Made by a program: the position numbers and the translations under genes. A stretch of 34,933 nucleotides of DNA from Pseudomonadota bacterium (GTDB lineage: Bacteria > Pseudomonadota > Alphaproteobacteria > Caulobacterales > Caulobacteraceae), in NCBI GenBank assembly GCA_023390245.1, contig JAEWDF010000005.1, positions 1-34,933 of the forward strand, in the 5' to 3' direction. Shown here piece after piece: positions 26,572 to 34,822 of the stretch (positions are counted from its first letter, which is position 1; the number at the start of each line of letters is the position of its first letter). The notes under the pieces are model-generated. The model was not told the DNA's origin and did no database searches. It saw only the letters and a program-made list of their open reading frames with translations.

Positions 26572-27855
26572 TTAAGCCAGCATCGCCACGGGATCTTCGA
26601 TCAGCGGCTTGAACGCCTGCAGGAAGCGGGCGCCCGTCGCGCCGTCGACCACCCGGTGATCGCACGTCAGCGTCACGGTCATGACGGTGGCCGGCACGAT
26701 CTGGCCGTCCTTGACGACCGGACGCTGCTCGCCCGCGCCCACGCTCATGATGCAGCCCTGCGGCTCGTTGATGATCGAGGTGAATTGCTTGATGCCGAAC
26801 ATCCCCAGGTTGGACACCGAGAAGGTGCCGCCCTGGAACTCCTCGGGCTTCAGCTTGCGGTCGCGGGCGCGCTTGGCCAGGTCCTTGGACTCGGTCGCGA
26901 TCTGCGCCAGGCCCTTGGTCTCGGCCTTGCGGATGATCGGGGTGATCAGGCCCCCGTCGATCGCCACCGCCATGGAGACGTCGGCGTTGTGGTGCATGGC
27001 GATGCCTTCGGGGGTGTAGGAGGCGTTCGCCTCCGGCACCATCTTCAGGGCCAGGGCGGCGGCCTTGATGACGAAGTCGTTGACGGAGACCTTGATCCCC
27101 TGCGGCTCCAGCATCTTGTTGACCTTGGCGCGCACAGCCATCAGCTGGTCGATCTCGCAGTCGATGAACAGCGGGAAGTGCGGCACGTTCTGCACGCTGT
27201 CGACCATGCGACGCGCCACGGCCTTCTTCATGCCGTCCAGCGGGATCAGGTCGTAGGTGCCGTCCGCAATGCCCATCTGGGCCAGCGACTGCGCCTTGCG
27301 CGGCTCGGCCGCGGTCGAGCCGGCCGAGGCGGCGGGCTGGGCGGCGCCCTTCGGCGCGCCTTCCACGTCGCGCTTGACGATGCGGCCGTGCGGGCCGGTG
27401 CCCTTGACCGTCTTCAGGTCCACGCCGTTCTGGGCGGCGATGCGCCGCGCCAGGGGCGAGGCGAAGAGGCGCTGGCCGCCTTCGGACTTCGGCGCGGCCG
27501 GAGCCGGGGCGGCGGGCGCAGCCGGAGCGGTTTCCTTGGCGGCGACCGGCGCGGCCTCCGCCTTCGGGGCTTCCTCGGCCTTGGCGGCCGGAGCCGCCTT
27601 CGGGGCCGGCGCCGCGTCATCGCCGGCCAGGCGCGCGATCGGCGTGTTGACCTTCACGTTCTCGGAGCCTTCGGGCACCAGGATTTCCAGGACCTCGCCC
27701 TCGTCCACGGCCTCGACTTCCATCGTGGCCTTGTCGGTCTCGATCTCGGCGATCACGTCGCCGGCCGAGACGGTGTCGCCGACCTTGACGTGCCACTTGG
27801 CCAGAACGCCCTCCTCCATCGTCGGAGACAGGGCGGGCATCAGGATATCGGTCAT
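26572..27855 (-). CDS. pdhC: pyruvate dehydrogenase E2 (dihydrolipoyl acetyltransferase)
   Basis: E2 forms the core and transfers the acetyl group to CoA. The 427 residues comprise one lipoyl domain (1-80; lipoylated lysine K42 in ETDKATMEVEA), an Ala/Pro/Lys linker (81-127), the E1/E3-binding domain (about 129-164, RLFASPLARRIAAQNGV) and the catalytic domain ending with DHRVVDGATGARF (H400). The ATG at 27855 overlaps the upstream small gene's stop as ATGA. Its lipoyl domain is nearly identical to that of pdhB. Confidence 0.97.
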   Translation of the reverse strand: MTDILMPALSPTMEEGVLAKWHVKVGDTVSAGDVIAEIETDKATMEVEAVDEGEVLEILVPEGSENVKVNTPIARLAGDDAAPAPKAAPAAKAEEAPKAEAAPVAAKETAPAAPAAPAPAAPKSEGGQRLFASPLARRIAAQNGVDLKTVKGTGPHGRIVKRDVEGAPKGAAQPAASAGSTAAEPRKAQSLAQMGIADGTYDLIPLDGMKKAVARRMVDSVQNVPHFPLFIDCEIDQLMAVRAKVNKMLEPQGIKVSVNDFVIKAAALALKMVPEANASYTPEGIAMHHNADVSMAVAIDGGLITPIIRKAETKGLAQIATESKDLAKRARDRKLKPEEFQGGTFSVSNLGMFGIKQFTSIINEPQGCIMSVGAGEQRPVVKDGQIVPATVMTVTLTCDHRVVDGATGARFLQAFKPLIEDPVAMLA

Positions 27856-28154
27856 TGAGCAGCCCTCTGCTTCTCGGCGGCGTCCCCATTGGCCTGGCCT
27901 TCCAGCCAGCCGCGCTTCAGGGCCTCCAGGGCCTCCCGCTGGGTGAAACCGCCCTTCTGTTCGTAGGCGTAGGCGAAGTGCCAGGACAGCTCCGCCAGCA
28001 TCTGCCCCATCGCCTGCGGGTCGTCGTAGGCAGGGCGAACCGTGATGGCCGGCCCGGTCGGCGCGACCCAGACACGGGCCAGTTCCAGCACCGTGCCGTC
28101 CGCCGGCGCCTGCTCTATGCCCTGGGGCTCCGGCAAGGCGTATTTGTGGGTCAC
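27852..28154 (-). CDS. small DUF5076-type protein in the pyruvate dehydrogenase operon
   Basis: A 100-residue protein starting on GTG at 28154 (overlapping the pdhB stop as GTGA) and ending in the pdhC start (ATGA), so it is locked into the operon. It has no signal or membrane segment; notable residues are VLELARVWVAPTGPAITVRP and MLAELSWHFAYAYEQKGG, a mixed strand-then-helix protein. I believe it is DUF5076, a family of small alphaproteobacterial proteins of unknown function. Its position between E1-beta and E2 suggests a role with the complex; that is inference. Confidence 0.7.
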   Translation of the reverse strand: MTHKYALPEPQGIEQAPADGTVLELARVWVAPTGPAITVRPAYDDPQAMGQMLAELSWHFAYAYEQKGGFTQREALEALKRGWLEGQANGDAAEKQRAAQ

Positions 28155-29527
28155 GCCATCACCTGCTTCACGGCGGCGATGATCTTGTCGACGCCCGGCA
28201 GCGACAGGGCCTCAAGGTTGGCGGCGTAGGGCAGCGGCACGTCTTCCTGGTGCACCCGCAGCGGCGGCGCGTCCAGATAGTCGAAGGCGTGCTCGATCAC
28301 GCGGGCCACGACCTCGGCGCCGACGCCCATCGGGCCCCAACCTTCCTCGGCCGAGACCAGGCGGTTGGTCTTCTTCACGCTCTCGATGATGGTGTCGGTG
28401 TCCAGCGGGCGCAGGGTGCGCAGGTCCACGACCTCGACCTCGATCCCCTCTTCGGCCAGCTTTTCGGCGGCCTGCAGGGCGAAGCCGACCATGCGGCTGT
28501 GCGCCGTGATGGTCACGTCCTTGCCTTCGCGACGGACCTTGGCCTTGCCGATCGGCAGGACGTAGTCCTCGACCTCCGGCACGTCGAACTCCAGGCCGTA
28601 CATCATCTCGTGCTCGAGGAAGACGACGGGGTTCGGGTCGCGGATGGCGGCCTTCAGCAGGCCCTTGGCGTCGGCGGCGTCATAGGGCGCGATGACCTTC
28701 AGGCCCGGCACCTGGGCGTACCAGGCGGAGTAGTCCTGGCTGTGCTGGGCCGCCACACGGCTGGCGGCGCCGTTCGGGCCGCGGAACACGATGGGCGCGC
28801 GGATCTGGCCGCCCGACATGTACAGGGTCTTGGCGGCCGAGTTGATGATGTGGTCGATCGCCTGCATGGCGAAGTTGAACGTCATGAACTCGACGATCGG
28901 CTTCAGCCCCGCCATGGCCGCGCCGACGCCCAGGCCGGCGAAGCCGTGCTCGGTGATCGGGGTGTCGACGACGCGCTGGTCGCCGAACTCCTGCAGCAGT
29001 TCGCGGCTGACCTTGTAGGCGCCCTGGTACTGGGCGACTTCCTCACCGATCAGGAAGACCTTGTCGTCGCGGCGCATCTCCTCGGCCATGGCGTCGCGCA
29101 GGGCGTCGCGGATGGTCGTCTTGACCAGCTTGGCGTCGGCGGGGATTTCCGGGTCCTTCAACTCGACCTTCGGGCTCGGCGTCTGGGCCGGGGCCTTCTC
29201 GGGATCGCCGGTCTTGGCCTCGGCGGCCTCTTCCTTGGCGACCGGCGCCTGGACCGAAGCGGCATTCTGGGCCGGGCTGGCGCCCGCGTCATCGCCCGAC
29301 AGGCGCGCGATGGGCGTGTTAACCTTCACGTTCTCGGCGCCTTCCGGCACCAGGATTTCCAGCACTTCGCCCTCGTCGACGGCCTCGACCTCCATCGTGG
29401 CCTTGTCGGTCTCGATCTCGGCGATCACCTGGCCGGCCGACACGGTGTCGCCCGCCTTGATGTGCCATTTGGTCAGCGTGCCCTCTTCCATCGTGGGGGA
29501 CAGCGCCGGCATCAGAATGTCGGTCAC
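28151..29527 (-). CDS. pdhB: pyruvate dehydrogenase E1 beta subunit with fused lipoyl domain
   Basis: E1-beta pairs with E1-alpha to decarboxylate pyruvate and load the lipoyl arm. The 458-residue product is longer than a bare E1-beta (about 325-330) because it carries an N-terminal lipoyl domain (1-80, K42 in ETDKATMEVEA) and a flexible A/E/P linker to about 135. The E1-beta part begins KTTIRDALRDAMAEEMRRDDK and has PITEHGFAGLGVGAAMAG and RGPNGAASRVAAQHSQDY. It starts on GTG at 29527, three bases after the pdhA stop. This fusion is characteristic of alphaproteobacteria. Confidence 0.97.
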   Translation of the reverse strand: MTDILMPALSPTMEEGTLTKWHIKAGDTVSAGQVIAEIETDKATMEVEAVDEGEVLEILVPEGAENVKVNTPIARLSGDDAGASPAQNAASVQAPVAKEEAAEAKTGDPEKAPAQTPSPKVELKDPEIPADAKLVKTTIRDALRDAMAEEMRRDDKVFLIGEEVAQYQGAYKVSRELLQEFGDQRVVDTPITEHGFAGLGVGAAMAGLKPIVEFMTFNFAMQAIDHIINSAAKTLYMSGGQIRAPIVFRGPNGAASRVAAQHSQDYSAWYAQVPGLKVIAPYDAADAKGLLKAAIRDPNPVVFLEHEMMYGLEFDVPEVEDYVLPIGKAKVRREGKDVTITAHSRMVGFALQAAEKLAEEGIEVEVVDLRTLRPLDTDTIIESVKKTNRLVSAEEGWGPMGVGAEVVARVIEHAFDYLDAPPLRVHQEDVPLPYAANLEALSLPGVDKIIAAVKQVMA

Positions 29528-29530
29528 GGA

Positions 29531-30556
29531 TCAGGCCTCCACGTAGACGTCGGTGTAGAGCTCGGACGGATCGGGTTCCGGGCTCTCTTGAGCGAATTGA
29601 ACAGCTTCGGCGACGATCGCCTTGATTTCGTTGTCGATGGTCTTCAGCTCGTCCTCGGTCGCATTGGCGGCCTGGAGCAGCATCTTGACGTGATCGATGG
29701 GATCGCGGGTCTTCTTGACCTCGTCCACCTCTTCCTTGGTCCGGTACTTGGCCGGGTCGGACATGGAGTGGCCGCGATAACGGTAGGTCTTCACTTCCAG
29801 GATATAGGGCCCCTCGCCGGCGCGGGCGCGCTCGACCGCCTTCTTCACCGCGTCGCGCACGGCCAGGACGTCCATGCCGTCGACCTGTTCGCCCGGGATG
29901 CCGAAGCTGGCGCCGCGCTGGCTCAGCTGGGTCGTGGCCGAGGACCGCTCGATCGAGGTGCCCATGGCGTACTGGTTGTTCTCGATGATGTAGATGGCCG
30001 GCAGCTTCCACAGCTGCGCCATGTTGAAGCTCTCGTACACCTGGCCCTGGTTGGCCGCGCCGTCGCCGAAATAGATGAAGGCCACGGAATCGTCGCCCCG
30101 ATACTTGCCCGCAAACGCCAGGCCGGTGCCCAGCGCCACCTGGGCGCCGACGATGCCGTGACCGCCGTAGAAGCCGGTCGGCACGTCGAACATGTGCATC
30201 GACCCGCCCTTGCCCTTGGACGAACCGCCGATGCGGCCGGTCAGCTCGGCCATCACTTCCTTCGGGTCCATGCCCGCGGCCAGCATGTGGCCGTGGTCGC
30301 GGTAGCCGGTGATGATCTTGTCGTGGCCCTGTTTGACGCTTTCCTGAACGCCGACCGCGACGGCCTCCTGGCCGATGTACAGGTGGCAGAAGCCGCCGAT
30401 CAGGCCCATGCCGTACAGCTGGCCCGCCCGTTCCTCGAAGCGGCGGATCAGCACCATCTCGCGATAGTATCGAAGGAGTTCGTCCTTCGACGCGGGCGTA
30501 TTTGGAATCTTGTCAGGCGTGGACTTCTGAGCAGCTTTGGCTGGGGCTTTCGCCAT
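29531..30556 (-). CDS. pdhA: pyruvate dehydrogenase E1 alpha subunit
   Basis: E1-alpha binds thiamine diphosphate. The 341-residue product has an Ala/Lys-rich head, then YREMVLIRRFEERAGQLYGMG and FCHLYIGQEAVAVG, the ThDP motif YFGDGAANQG (GDG at 164-166, N169) and the loop RYRGHSMSDP (about 260-268), which in mammals contains regulatory serines. The ATG at 30556 has GGGAG seven bases upstream. It heads the operon. Confidence 0.97.
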   Translation of the reverse strand: MAKAPAKAAQKSTPDKIPNTPASKDELLRYYREMVLIRRFEERAGQLYGMGLIGGFCHLYIGQEAVAVGVQESVKQGHDKIITGYRDHGHMLAAGMDPKEVMAELTGRIGGSSKGKGGSMHMFDVPTGFYGGHGIVGAQVALGTGLAFAGKYRGDDSVAFIYFGDGAANQGQVYESFNMAQLWKLPAIYIIENNQYAMGTSIERSSATTQLSQRGASFGIPGEQVDGMDVLAVRDAVKKAVERARAGEGPYILEVKTYRYRGHSMSDPAKYRTKEEVDEVKKTRDPIDHVKMLLQAANATEDELKTIDNEIKAIVAEAVQFAQESPEPDPSELYTDVYVEA

Positions 30557-30572
30557 CCGGCATCTCCCGGCT

Positions 30573-30594
30573 AGGCGTCGGGGAAGCGACGCCT
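30573..30594 (-). promoter_or_regulatory. hairpin in the pdhA 5' untranslated region
   Basis: AGGCGTCG and CGACGCCT (30573-30580 and 30587-30594) pair over eight bases around a six-base loop, just upstream of the pdhA ribosome binding site at 30564-30568. It could protect the transcript or affect translation. Confidence 0.4.
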
Positions 30595-30614
30595 TCTTAT
30601 CGTTACGGAAGGGG

Positions 30615-30644
30615 GCTTTAGCAGTCTTCCTTCCCGGAAGGCAA
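30615..30644 (-). promoter_or_regulatory. candidate pdh operon promoter with embedded palindrome
   Basis: Minus-strand GCTAAAGC (30622-30615) resembles the Caulobacter -10 GCTANAWC; TTGCCT (30644-30639) is a possible -35. Between them CCTTCCCGGAAGG (30629-30641) is a perfect 13-base palindrome, placed as a repressor operator would be. The regulator is unknown. Confidence 0.4.
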
Positions 30645-30673
30645 AGGGGCGCCCGCCAGGCTGTAACAATAGT

Positions 30674-31015
30674 TCAAGATTGCCGCTGGAAACCGGTGTC
30701 AGAGGCACGGTTCGGCGCCGCGGCTGAAAGACGCACGACATAATCCTTGGGGTCGGCGAAACCGAGGACCGCGCGAGCACGCTCCTCCAGCAGATCGCGC
30801 GACAGGCTCTCGCTGCGCAGATAGCGCACGCGCGTCTCCAGGTCCCGGCGCTGCTCGGTCAGGCCGGCCAGCTGGACTTCGCGCTGCTGCAGCTTGGCGT
30901 CGCGGGCATGGCCACTCAGCAGGCCGCGCTCGCCCGTCAGCGCCTGCACCCCCAGGTACAGCATCATGAGCAGCAGGACGATGGTAAGACGGTACGGCTT
31001 CATCCGTTCAGGCAC
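30674..31015 (-). CDS. ftsB: FtsB/DivIC-family septum formation protein
   Basis: FtsB links FtsL and FtsQ in the divisome. The 113-residue product has a short cytoplasmic head, one membrane helix (about 9-27, YRLTIVLLLMMLYLGVQAL), then a periplasmic coiled coil (about 36-75, LQQREVQLAGLTEQRRDLETRV and RSESLSRDLLEERARAVLG) and the DPKDYVV end block of the family. I chose GTG at 31015 over ATG at 31003: AAGGAG at 31024-31029 is eight bases from the GTG but about 20 from the ATG. It sits between rodA and pdhA. Confidence 0.88.
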   Translation of the reverse strand: MPERMKPYRLTIVLLLMMLYLGVQALTGERGLLSGHARDAKLQQREVQLAGLTEQRRDLETRVRYLRSESLSRDLLEERARAVLGFADPKDYVVRLSAAAPNRASDTGFQRQS

Positions 31016-31043
31016 GACAGACGCTCCTTCTGAGCGCGAGACA

Positions 31044-31061
31044 CACAGTTGATCGACTGTG
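31044..31061. promoter_or_regulatory. inverted repeat in the ftsB upstream region
   Basis: CACAGT-TGATCG-ACTGTG is a perfect six-base inverted pair, about 15 bases before the ftsB ribosome binding site, in the 113-base rodA-ftsB gap. It may be an operator or an RNA hairpin; nothing identifies the factor. Confidence 0.35.
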
Positions 31062-31128
31062 CATCGAAATGCCTAACGATCCGTAGCTGAGCCGTTTAAG
31101 GTCCCGGAAATTCAGCACCTTCCGAGAC

Positions 31129-32283
31129 TCAGAAAAGCCCCCGTCCCTTCGGCAGCTCGGCGTAGCGATGAACCCGCGTCGACATGACCAGGCCGAAGCC
31201 GATCATGACGGTCAGCATCACCGTGCCGCCGTAGGACAGCAGCGGCATCGGCACCCCCACGACCGGCGCCAGGCCCATGACCATGGCGCCGTTGATCAGC
31301 ACATACAGGGCGAAGGTCGCCGTCACGCCCGACGCCGCCAGCCGTCCGAAATGGCTGTGCGAAAGCGAGGCGATCCGCAGCGAGGTCAGGATGATCGCCG
31401 CATAGGAGGCCAGGATGACGAAGGCGCCGACGAAGCCGAACTCCTCCGACACCGCCGCGAAGATGAAGTCGGTGTGCTTCTCGGGCAGGAATTCCAGCTG
31501 GCTCTGGCTGCCCAGCCCGAATCCCTTGCCCAGCAGGCCGCCGGATCCCAGCGCGATCTTGGACTGCAGGATGTGGTAGCCGGTCCCCGACGGATCCGCC
31601 TCCGGGTTCAGGAAGGTCAGCACCCGGTGGCGCTGATAGTCGTGCATGCCGAACATGATGTAGAAGGGCACGGTCACGGCGGCCAGCACCCCGCTCCCGG
31701 CGATGATCTTCCAGCTCAGTCCCGCCATGAACATGATGGCCGCGCCGGTCAGGCCGATCAGCATGGCCGAGCCGAGGTCCGGTTGGTGCGCGACCAGCAG
31801 GAACGGCAGGCCGATGATGGCGACCGGGAAGATCAGCTTCCAGTGGAAACGCGCCTCCTGCGCGCTCGCCCCATGGTACCAGCGCGCCAGGGCGAGCACG
31901 ACGCCGATCTTCATGATCTCGGACGGCTGGATGCGGGTCACGCCCAGGTTCAGCCAGCGCGTCGCCCCCATGGCGGTGTAGCCGAGACCTGGAACCTCGA
32001 TCAGCGCCAGCATCAGCAGGGCGACGCCATAGACCGGATAGGCCAGGCCGAACCACCAGCGGGTGCTGACCATCGACAGGCCCAGCATCAGGGCCAGGCA
32101 GAAGCCGAAGCGGATCAGGTGCTGCGCCGCCCAGGGCGACCACCCCCCGCCCACGGAATAGAGCATCAGGGCCCCGGTGCCCGCGACCACGCACAACAGC
32201 GCCGTCAGCCGCCAGTCGATCTGGGCCAGCTTGGTCGAGAAACGCTCGCGCTCGCCCGGGCGGGAAATGGCCGAGGCGGTCAA
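31129..32283 (-). CDS. rodA: peptidoglycan glycosyltransferase RodA
   Basis: RodA is the SEDS-family glycosyltransferase that polymerises lateral-wall peptidoglycan with PBP2. The 384-residue product has about ten membrane helices, with SEDS landmarks TRWLNLGVTRIQPSEIMKI, VAHQPDLGSAMLI, EFLPEKHTDFIFAAVSEEFG and a C-terminal GVPMPLLSYGGT. No ATG fits; TTG at 32283 overlaps the mrdA stop (TTGA). Frames reaching further upstream run through mrdA in the wrong frame and are rejected. Confidence 0.94.
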   Translation of the reverse strand: MTASAISRPGERERFSTKLAQIDWRLTALLCVVAGTGALMLYSVGGGWSPWAAQHLIRFGFCLALMLGLSMVSTRWWFGLAYPVYGVALLMLALIEVPGLGYTAMGATRWLNLGVTRIQPSEIMKIGVVLALARWYHGASAQEARFHWKLIFPVAIIGLPFLLVAHQPDLGSAMLIGLTGAAIMFMAGLSWKIIAGSGVLAAVTVPFYIMFGMHDYQRHRVLTFLNPEADPSGTGYHILQSKIALGSGGLLGKGFGLGSQSQLEFLPEKHTDFIFAAVSEEFGFVGAFVILASYAAIILTSLRIASLSHSHFGRLAASGVTATFALYVLINGAMVMGLAPVVGVPMPLLSYGGTVMLTVMIGFGLVMSTRVHRYAELPKGRGLF

Positions 32284-34307
32284 TTGCGCGGCTCCGACAG
32301 ATACGGACGCGGCCCGGTCGTGGCGGTGGGCGGGGCCGGGTGCGCCGGCTCCGGCGTGGTGACGATCTCTGGCTCCGGCGGGGCGACGCCTTCCAGTTGA
32401 TCGGTCTCGGGCGCCGTGGGTTCCGGCGGCGGCGGACGCGTCACCCGCGCCACCATATCGGGGTCCTTCAGCAGGACGGTGCGCATCACCTCGCGGGCGC
32501 GCGGCGCACCGGCGGTCGCGCCGCCCTTGCCGCCGTGCTCGACGATGACGGCGACGGCGTAGCGCGGGTCGTCGATCGGCGCGAAAGCGACGAACAGATT
32601 GTGGTCCTTCAGCGCCCAGACATCGCTCTTGCGCGAGCCCGTGCCATAGTCGCGCGACTGGGCGGTGCCGGTCTTGCCCGCCATCTGCAAATCGCCCAGG
32701 CCGAGCTGGCTCTGGCGATAGGCGGTGCCGGAGCGGTCGTTGGCCACGGCGATCATGCCGCCGCGCACGATATCGAGGAATTCCTTGCGGATCGGCAGGT
32801 CGGGCACTTCGCCCCCGCTGGGCTGCTCCGCGCCGTTGATCGACTTGATCAGGCGCGGCTGGATCGCCTTGCGGCCGTTGGCCAGGCGCGAGGTCATCAC
32901 CGCCAGTTGCAAGGCGTTGACCGTCACGGCGCCCTGGCCGATGGCGACCGAGGTGGTCTCCCCCGGATGCCAGACCGGGTCCCGGGGGAAGGTGCGCCGC
33001 TTCCATTCCGTGCTCGGCAGCAGGCCCTTCTTCTGGCTGACGCCGATGTCGAAGGTGTTCTCGAAGCCGAGCTTGCGCGCCGTATCGCGGATGCGGTCCA
33101 CGCCGGCGCGGTTGCACATGGCGTAGAAATAGACGTCGCACGAGTTCTTGATGGCGTTGTGCATGTCCTGGGGGCCATGCCGGCCCCAGCAGCGCTGGAC
33201 GCGGTTGCCCGTCCGCCAGGAGCCGTTGCAGGTCACGCGGATGGTGGGGTCCACGCCGGCCTCGAGCAGGGCCAGCGCTGTCGTGGGCTTGAAGGTCGAG
33301 CCCGGCGGGAAGGTGCCGCCCAGGGCCTTGTCCAGCAGGGGCTTGCGCTCATAGTCGGCCAGCGCCCGATAGATGCGGGTCGGGACGCCGCTGACGAACA
33401 GGTTGGGATCGAACGACGGCGACGACACCATGCACAGGACGTCGCCGTTGCGCACGTCCATCACGACGCAGGAACCGGACTCGTCGCCCAGGACTTCCAG
33501 CGCCCGGTTCTGTACGTCGGCGTCCAGGGTCAGGACCACCTCGGCGCCAGGCGTCGCCGAGCGCGATCCGCCGACATCCTCGGCCACGACGCGGCCGCGC
33601 GCGTCCACTTCCACGCGATTGCCGCCAGGCTGGCCGCGCAGCGACGCGTCCAGCGTCTTCTCGACGCCCTGACGGCCGATGCGGAATCCGGGATTGAACA
33701 GGATCGACGGCGGCTCCTTGCCCTCGTCCCGGATCGCCTTCACGTCGCGGTCGGACACCTTGGCCACATAGCCGATGACATGGGCGAACGCCCCGCCGAA
33801 GGGATAATAGCGGGTCTCGTTCATGTCCGCGACGACGCCGGGCAGTTCGTTGGCGTAGAGGTTGACCTTGGCGAACTCCTCCCAGGTCAGGTCGCTCTTC
33901 ACCGGAACCGGCGTGAACCGCAGCGAGGCGTTGACGTCGCGGATGATGGCGCGGCGCCGCTCCAGGGTGTCGGGCAAGAGGCGGCCCAGCAGGTCCAGGG
34001 TCTGGTCCAGGTCCTTGACCTCGTCGCGCACGACCGAGACGCGGAAGCTGGGCCGGTTGCCGGCGATGACCACGCCGTTGCGGTCCTTGATCAGGCCGCG
34101 CGGCGGCAGGACCAGGCGAAAGTTGAACTGGTTCTGCGTCGACAGGGTCGCATACTCCTGCGCCTGCACGACCTGGAGCTGGCCCAGCCGGCCGACCAGG
34201 GCGGCGACGCCCAGCCCGGTCAGGCCGCCGAACACCAGGGTCCGGCGCAGGAACGAGCCCTGCCGCTCGTTGACGTCGGAGAAGAAGATCGACGGTTCGC
34301 TGCTCAT
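32280..34307 (-). CDS. mrdA: penicillin-binding protein 2 (elongasome transpeptidase)
   Basis: PBP2 crosslinks lateral-wall peptidoglycan. The 675-residue class B PBP has an N-terminal membrane anchor (about 22-45, RTLVFGGLTGLGVAALVG), a non-catalytic pedestal, then the transpeptidase domain with the active serine in PPGSTFKP (S337, K340), the second motif SCD in KNSCDVYFY, and KTG (545-547) in AGKTGTAQ. A proline and threonine-rich tail of about 70 residues follows, longer than in E. coli. The ATG at 34307 overlaps the mreD stop (ATGA). Confidence 0.96.
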   Translation of the reverse strand: MSSEPSIFFSDVNERQGSFLRRTLVFGGLTGLGVAALVGRLGQLQVVQAQEYATLSTQNQFNFRLVLPPRGLIKDRNGVVIAGNRPSFRVSVVRDEVKDLDQTLDLLGRLLPDTLERRRAIIRDVNASLRFTPVPVKSDLTWEEFAKVNLYANELPGVVADMNETRYYPFGGAFAHVIGYVAKVSDRDVKAIRDEGKEPPSILFNPGFRIGRQGVEKTLDASLRGQPGGNRVEVDARGRVVAEDVGGSRSATPGAEVVLTLDADVQNRALEVLGDESGSCVVMDVRNGDVLCMVSSPSFDPNLFVSGVPTRIYRALADYERKPLLDKALGGTFPPGSTFKPTTALALLEAGVDPTIRVTCNGSWRTGNRVQRCWGRHGPQDMHNAIKNSCDVYFYAMCNRAGVDRIRDTARKLGFENTFDIGVSQKKGLLPSTEWKRRTFPRDPVWHPGETTSVAIGQGAVTVNALQLAVMTSRLANGRKAIQPRLIKSINGAEQPSGGEVPDLPIRKEFLDIVRGGMIAVANDRSGTAYRQSQLGLGDLQMAGKTGTAQSRDYGTGSRKSDVWALKDHNLFVAFAPIDDPRYAVAVIVEHGGKGGATAGAPRAREVMRTVLLKDPDMVARVTRPPPPEPTAPETDQLEGVAPPEPEIVTTPEPAHPAPPTATTGPRPYLSEPRN

Positions 34308-34822
34308 CGGAACCTCATGTCCCCGTCGTCGAACCGCTCCAGCATCCAGTCGGCGGCCGGATAGATCAGCAGGGTCGGCGCGATCTGGGCGATCAGGGAC
34401 AGCACCGCGGGCGGGTTGCCGGCGCGGACGCCGACGATGGCGTAGGCCAGCAGGAAGGCCCCCAGGGTGCAGGCGGCGTACCAGCCGAACCGCACCAGGC
34501 CCTCGTGGCCCGCCAGCAGGCTGCGCGAGAACAGGATGACCGCATAGACCCCCATCAGGGCCAGCGCCCACAGCCCCAGCGGCGCGCCCCAGAACAGGTC
34601 CAGGAACAGGCCCAGCAGGAACAGCACCGCCGGCGCCAGCATCGACGGGCGGATCTGCGGCCAGGCGAAGGCCAGGGCCATCGGGATCACCGGCTCGGGC
34701 AGCCGCAGGCCGAACAGCTGGACGGGCGTGCCCAGGACCACGGTGGCGGCGACCGCCGCCAGGGCCGGATAGACGATCCACTGCAACGGGCCGATCACCC
34801 GGACCGGGGCCGGCCGTCTCAC
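34304..34822 (-). CDS. mreD: rod shape-determining protein MreD
   Basis: A 172-residue hydrophobic protein with about five membrane segments, short loops and the usual MreD layout (QIRPSMLAPAVLFLLGLFLDLFWGAPLG is the best conserved segment). It connects MreC with the elongasome in the inner membrane. It starts on GTG at 34822, overlapping the mreC stop as GTGA, and its stop overlaps mrdA. Sequence conservation in this family is low; the call rests heavily on gene order. Confidence 0.9.
   Translation of the reverse strand: MRRPAPVRVIGPLQWIVYPALAAVAATVVLGTPVQLFGLRLPEPVIPMALAFAWPQIRPSMLAPAVLFLLGLFLDLFWGAPLGLWALALMGVYAVILFSRSLLAGHEGLVRFGWYAACTLGAFLLAYAIVGVRAGNPPAVLSLIAQIAPTLLIYPAADWMLERFDDGDMRFR

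Noticed and set aside
28250..30574. Plus-strand open frame of 774 codons over pdhB and pdhA
   Set aside because: Antisense shadow; the repeated segments only mirror the two lipoyl domains.
30571..30780. Minus-strand 69-codon frame in the pdhA-ftsB gap
   Set aside because: It overlaps ftsB in another frame and covers the promoter region; no ribosome binding site or family likeness.
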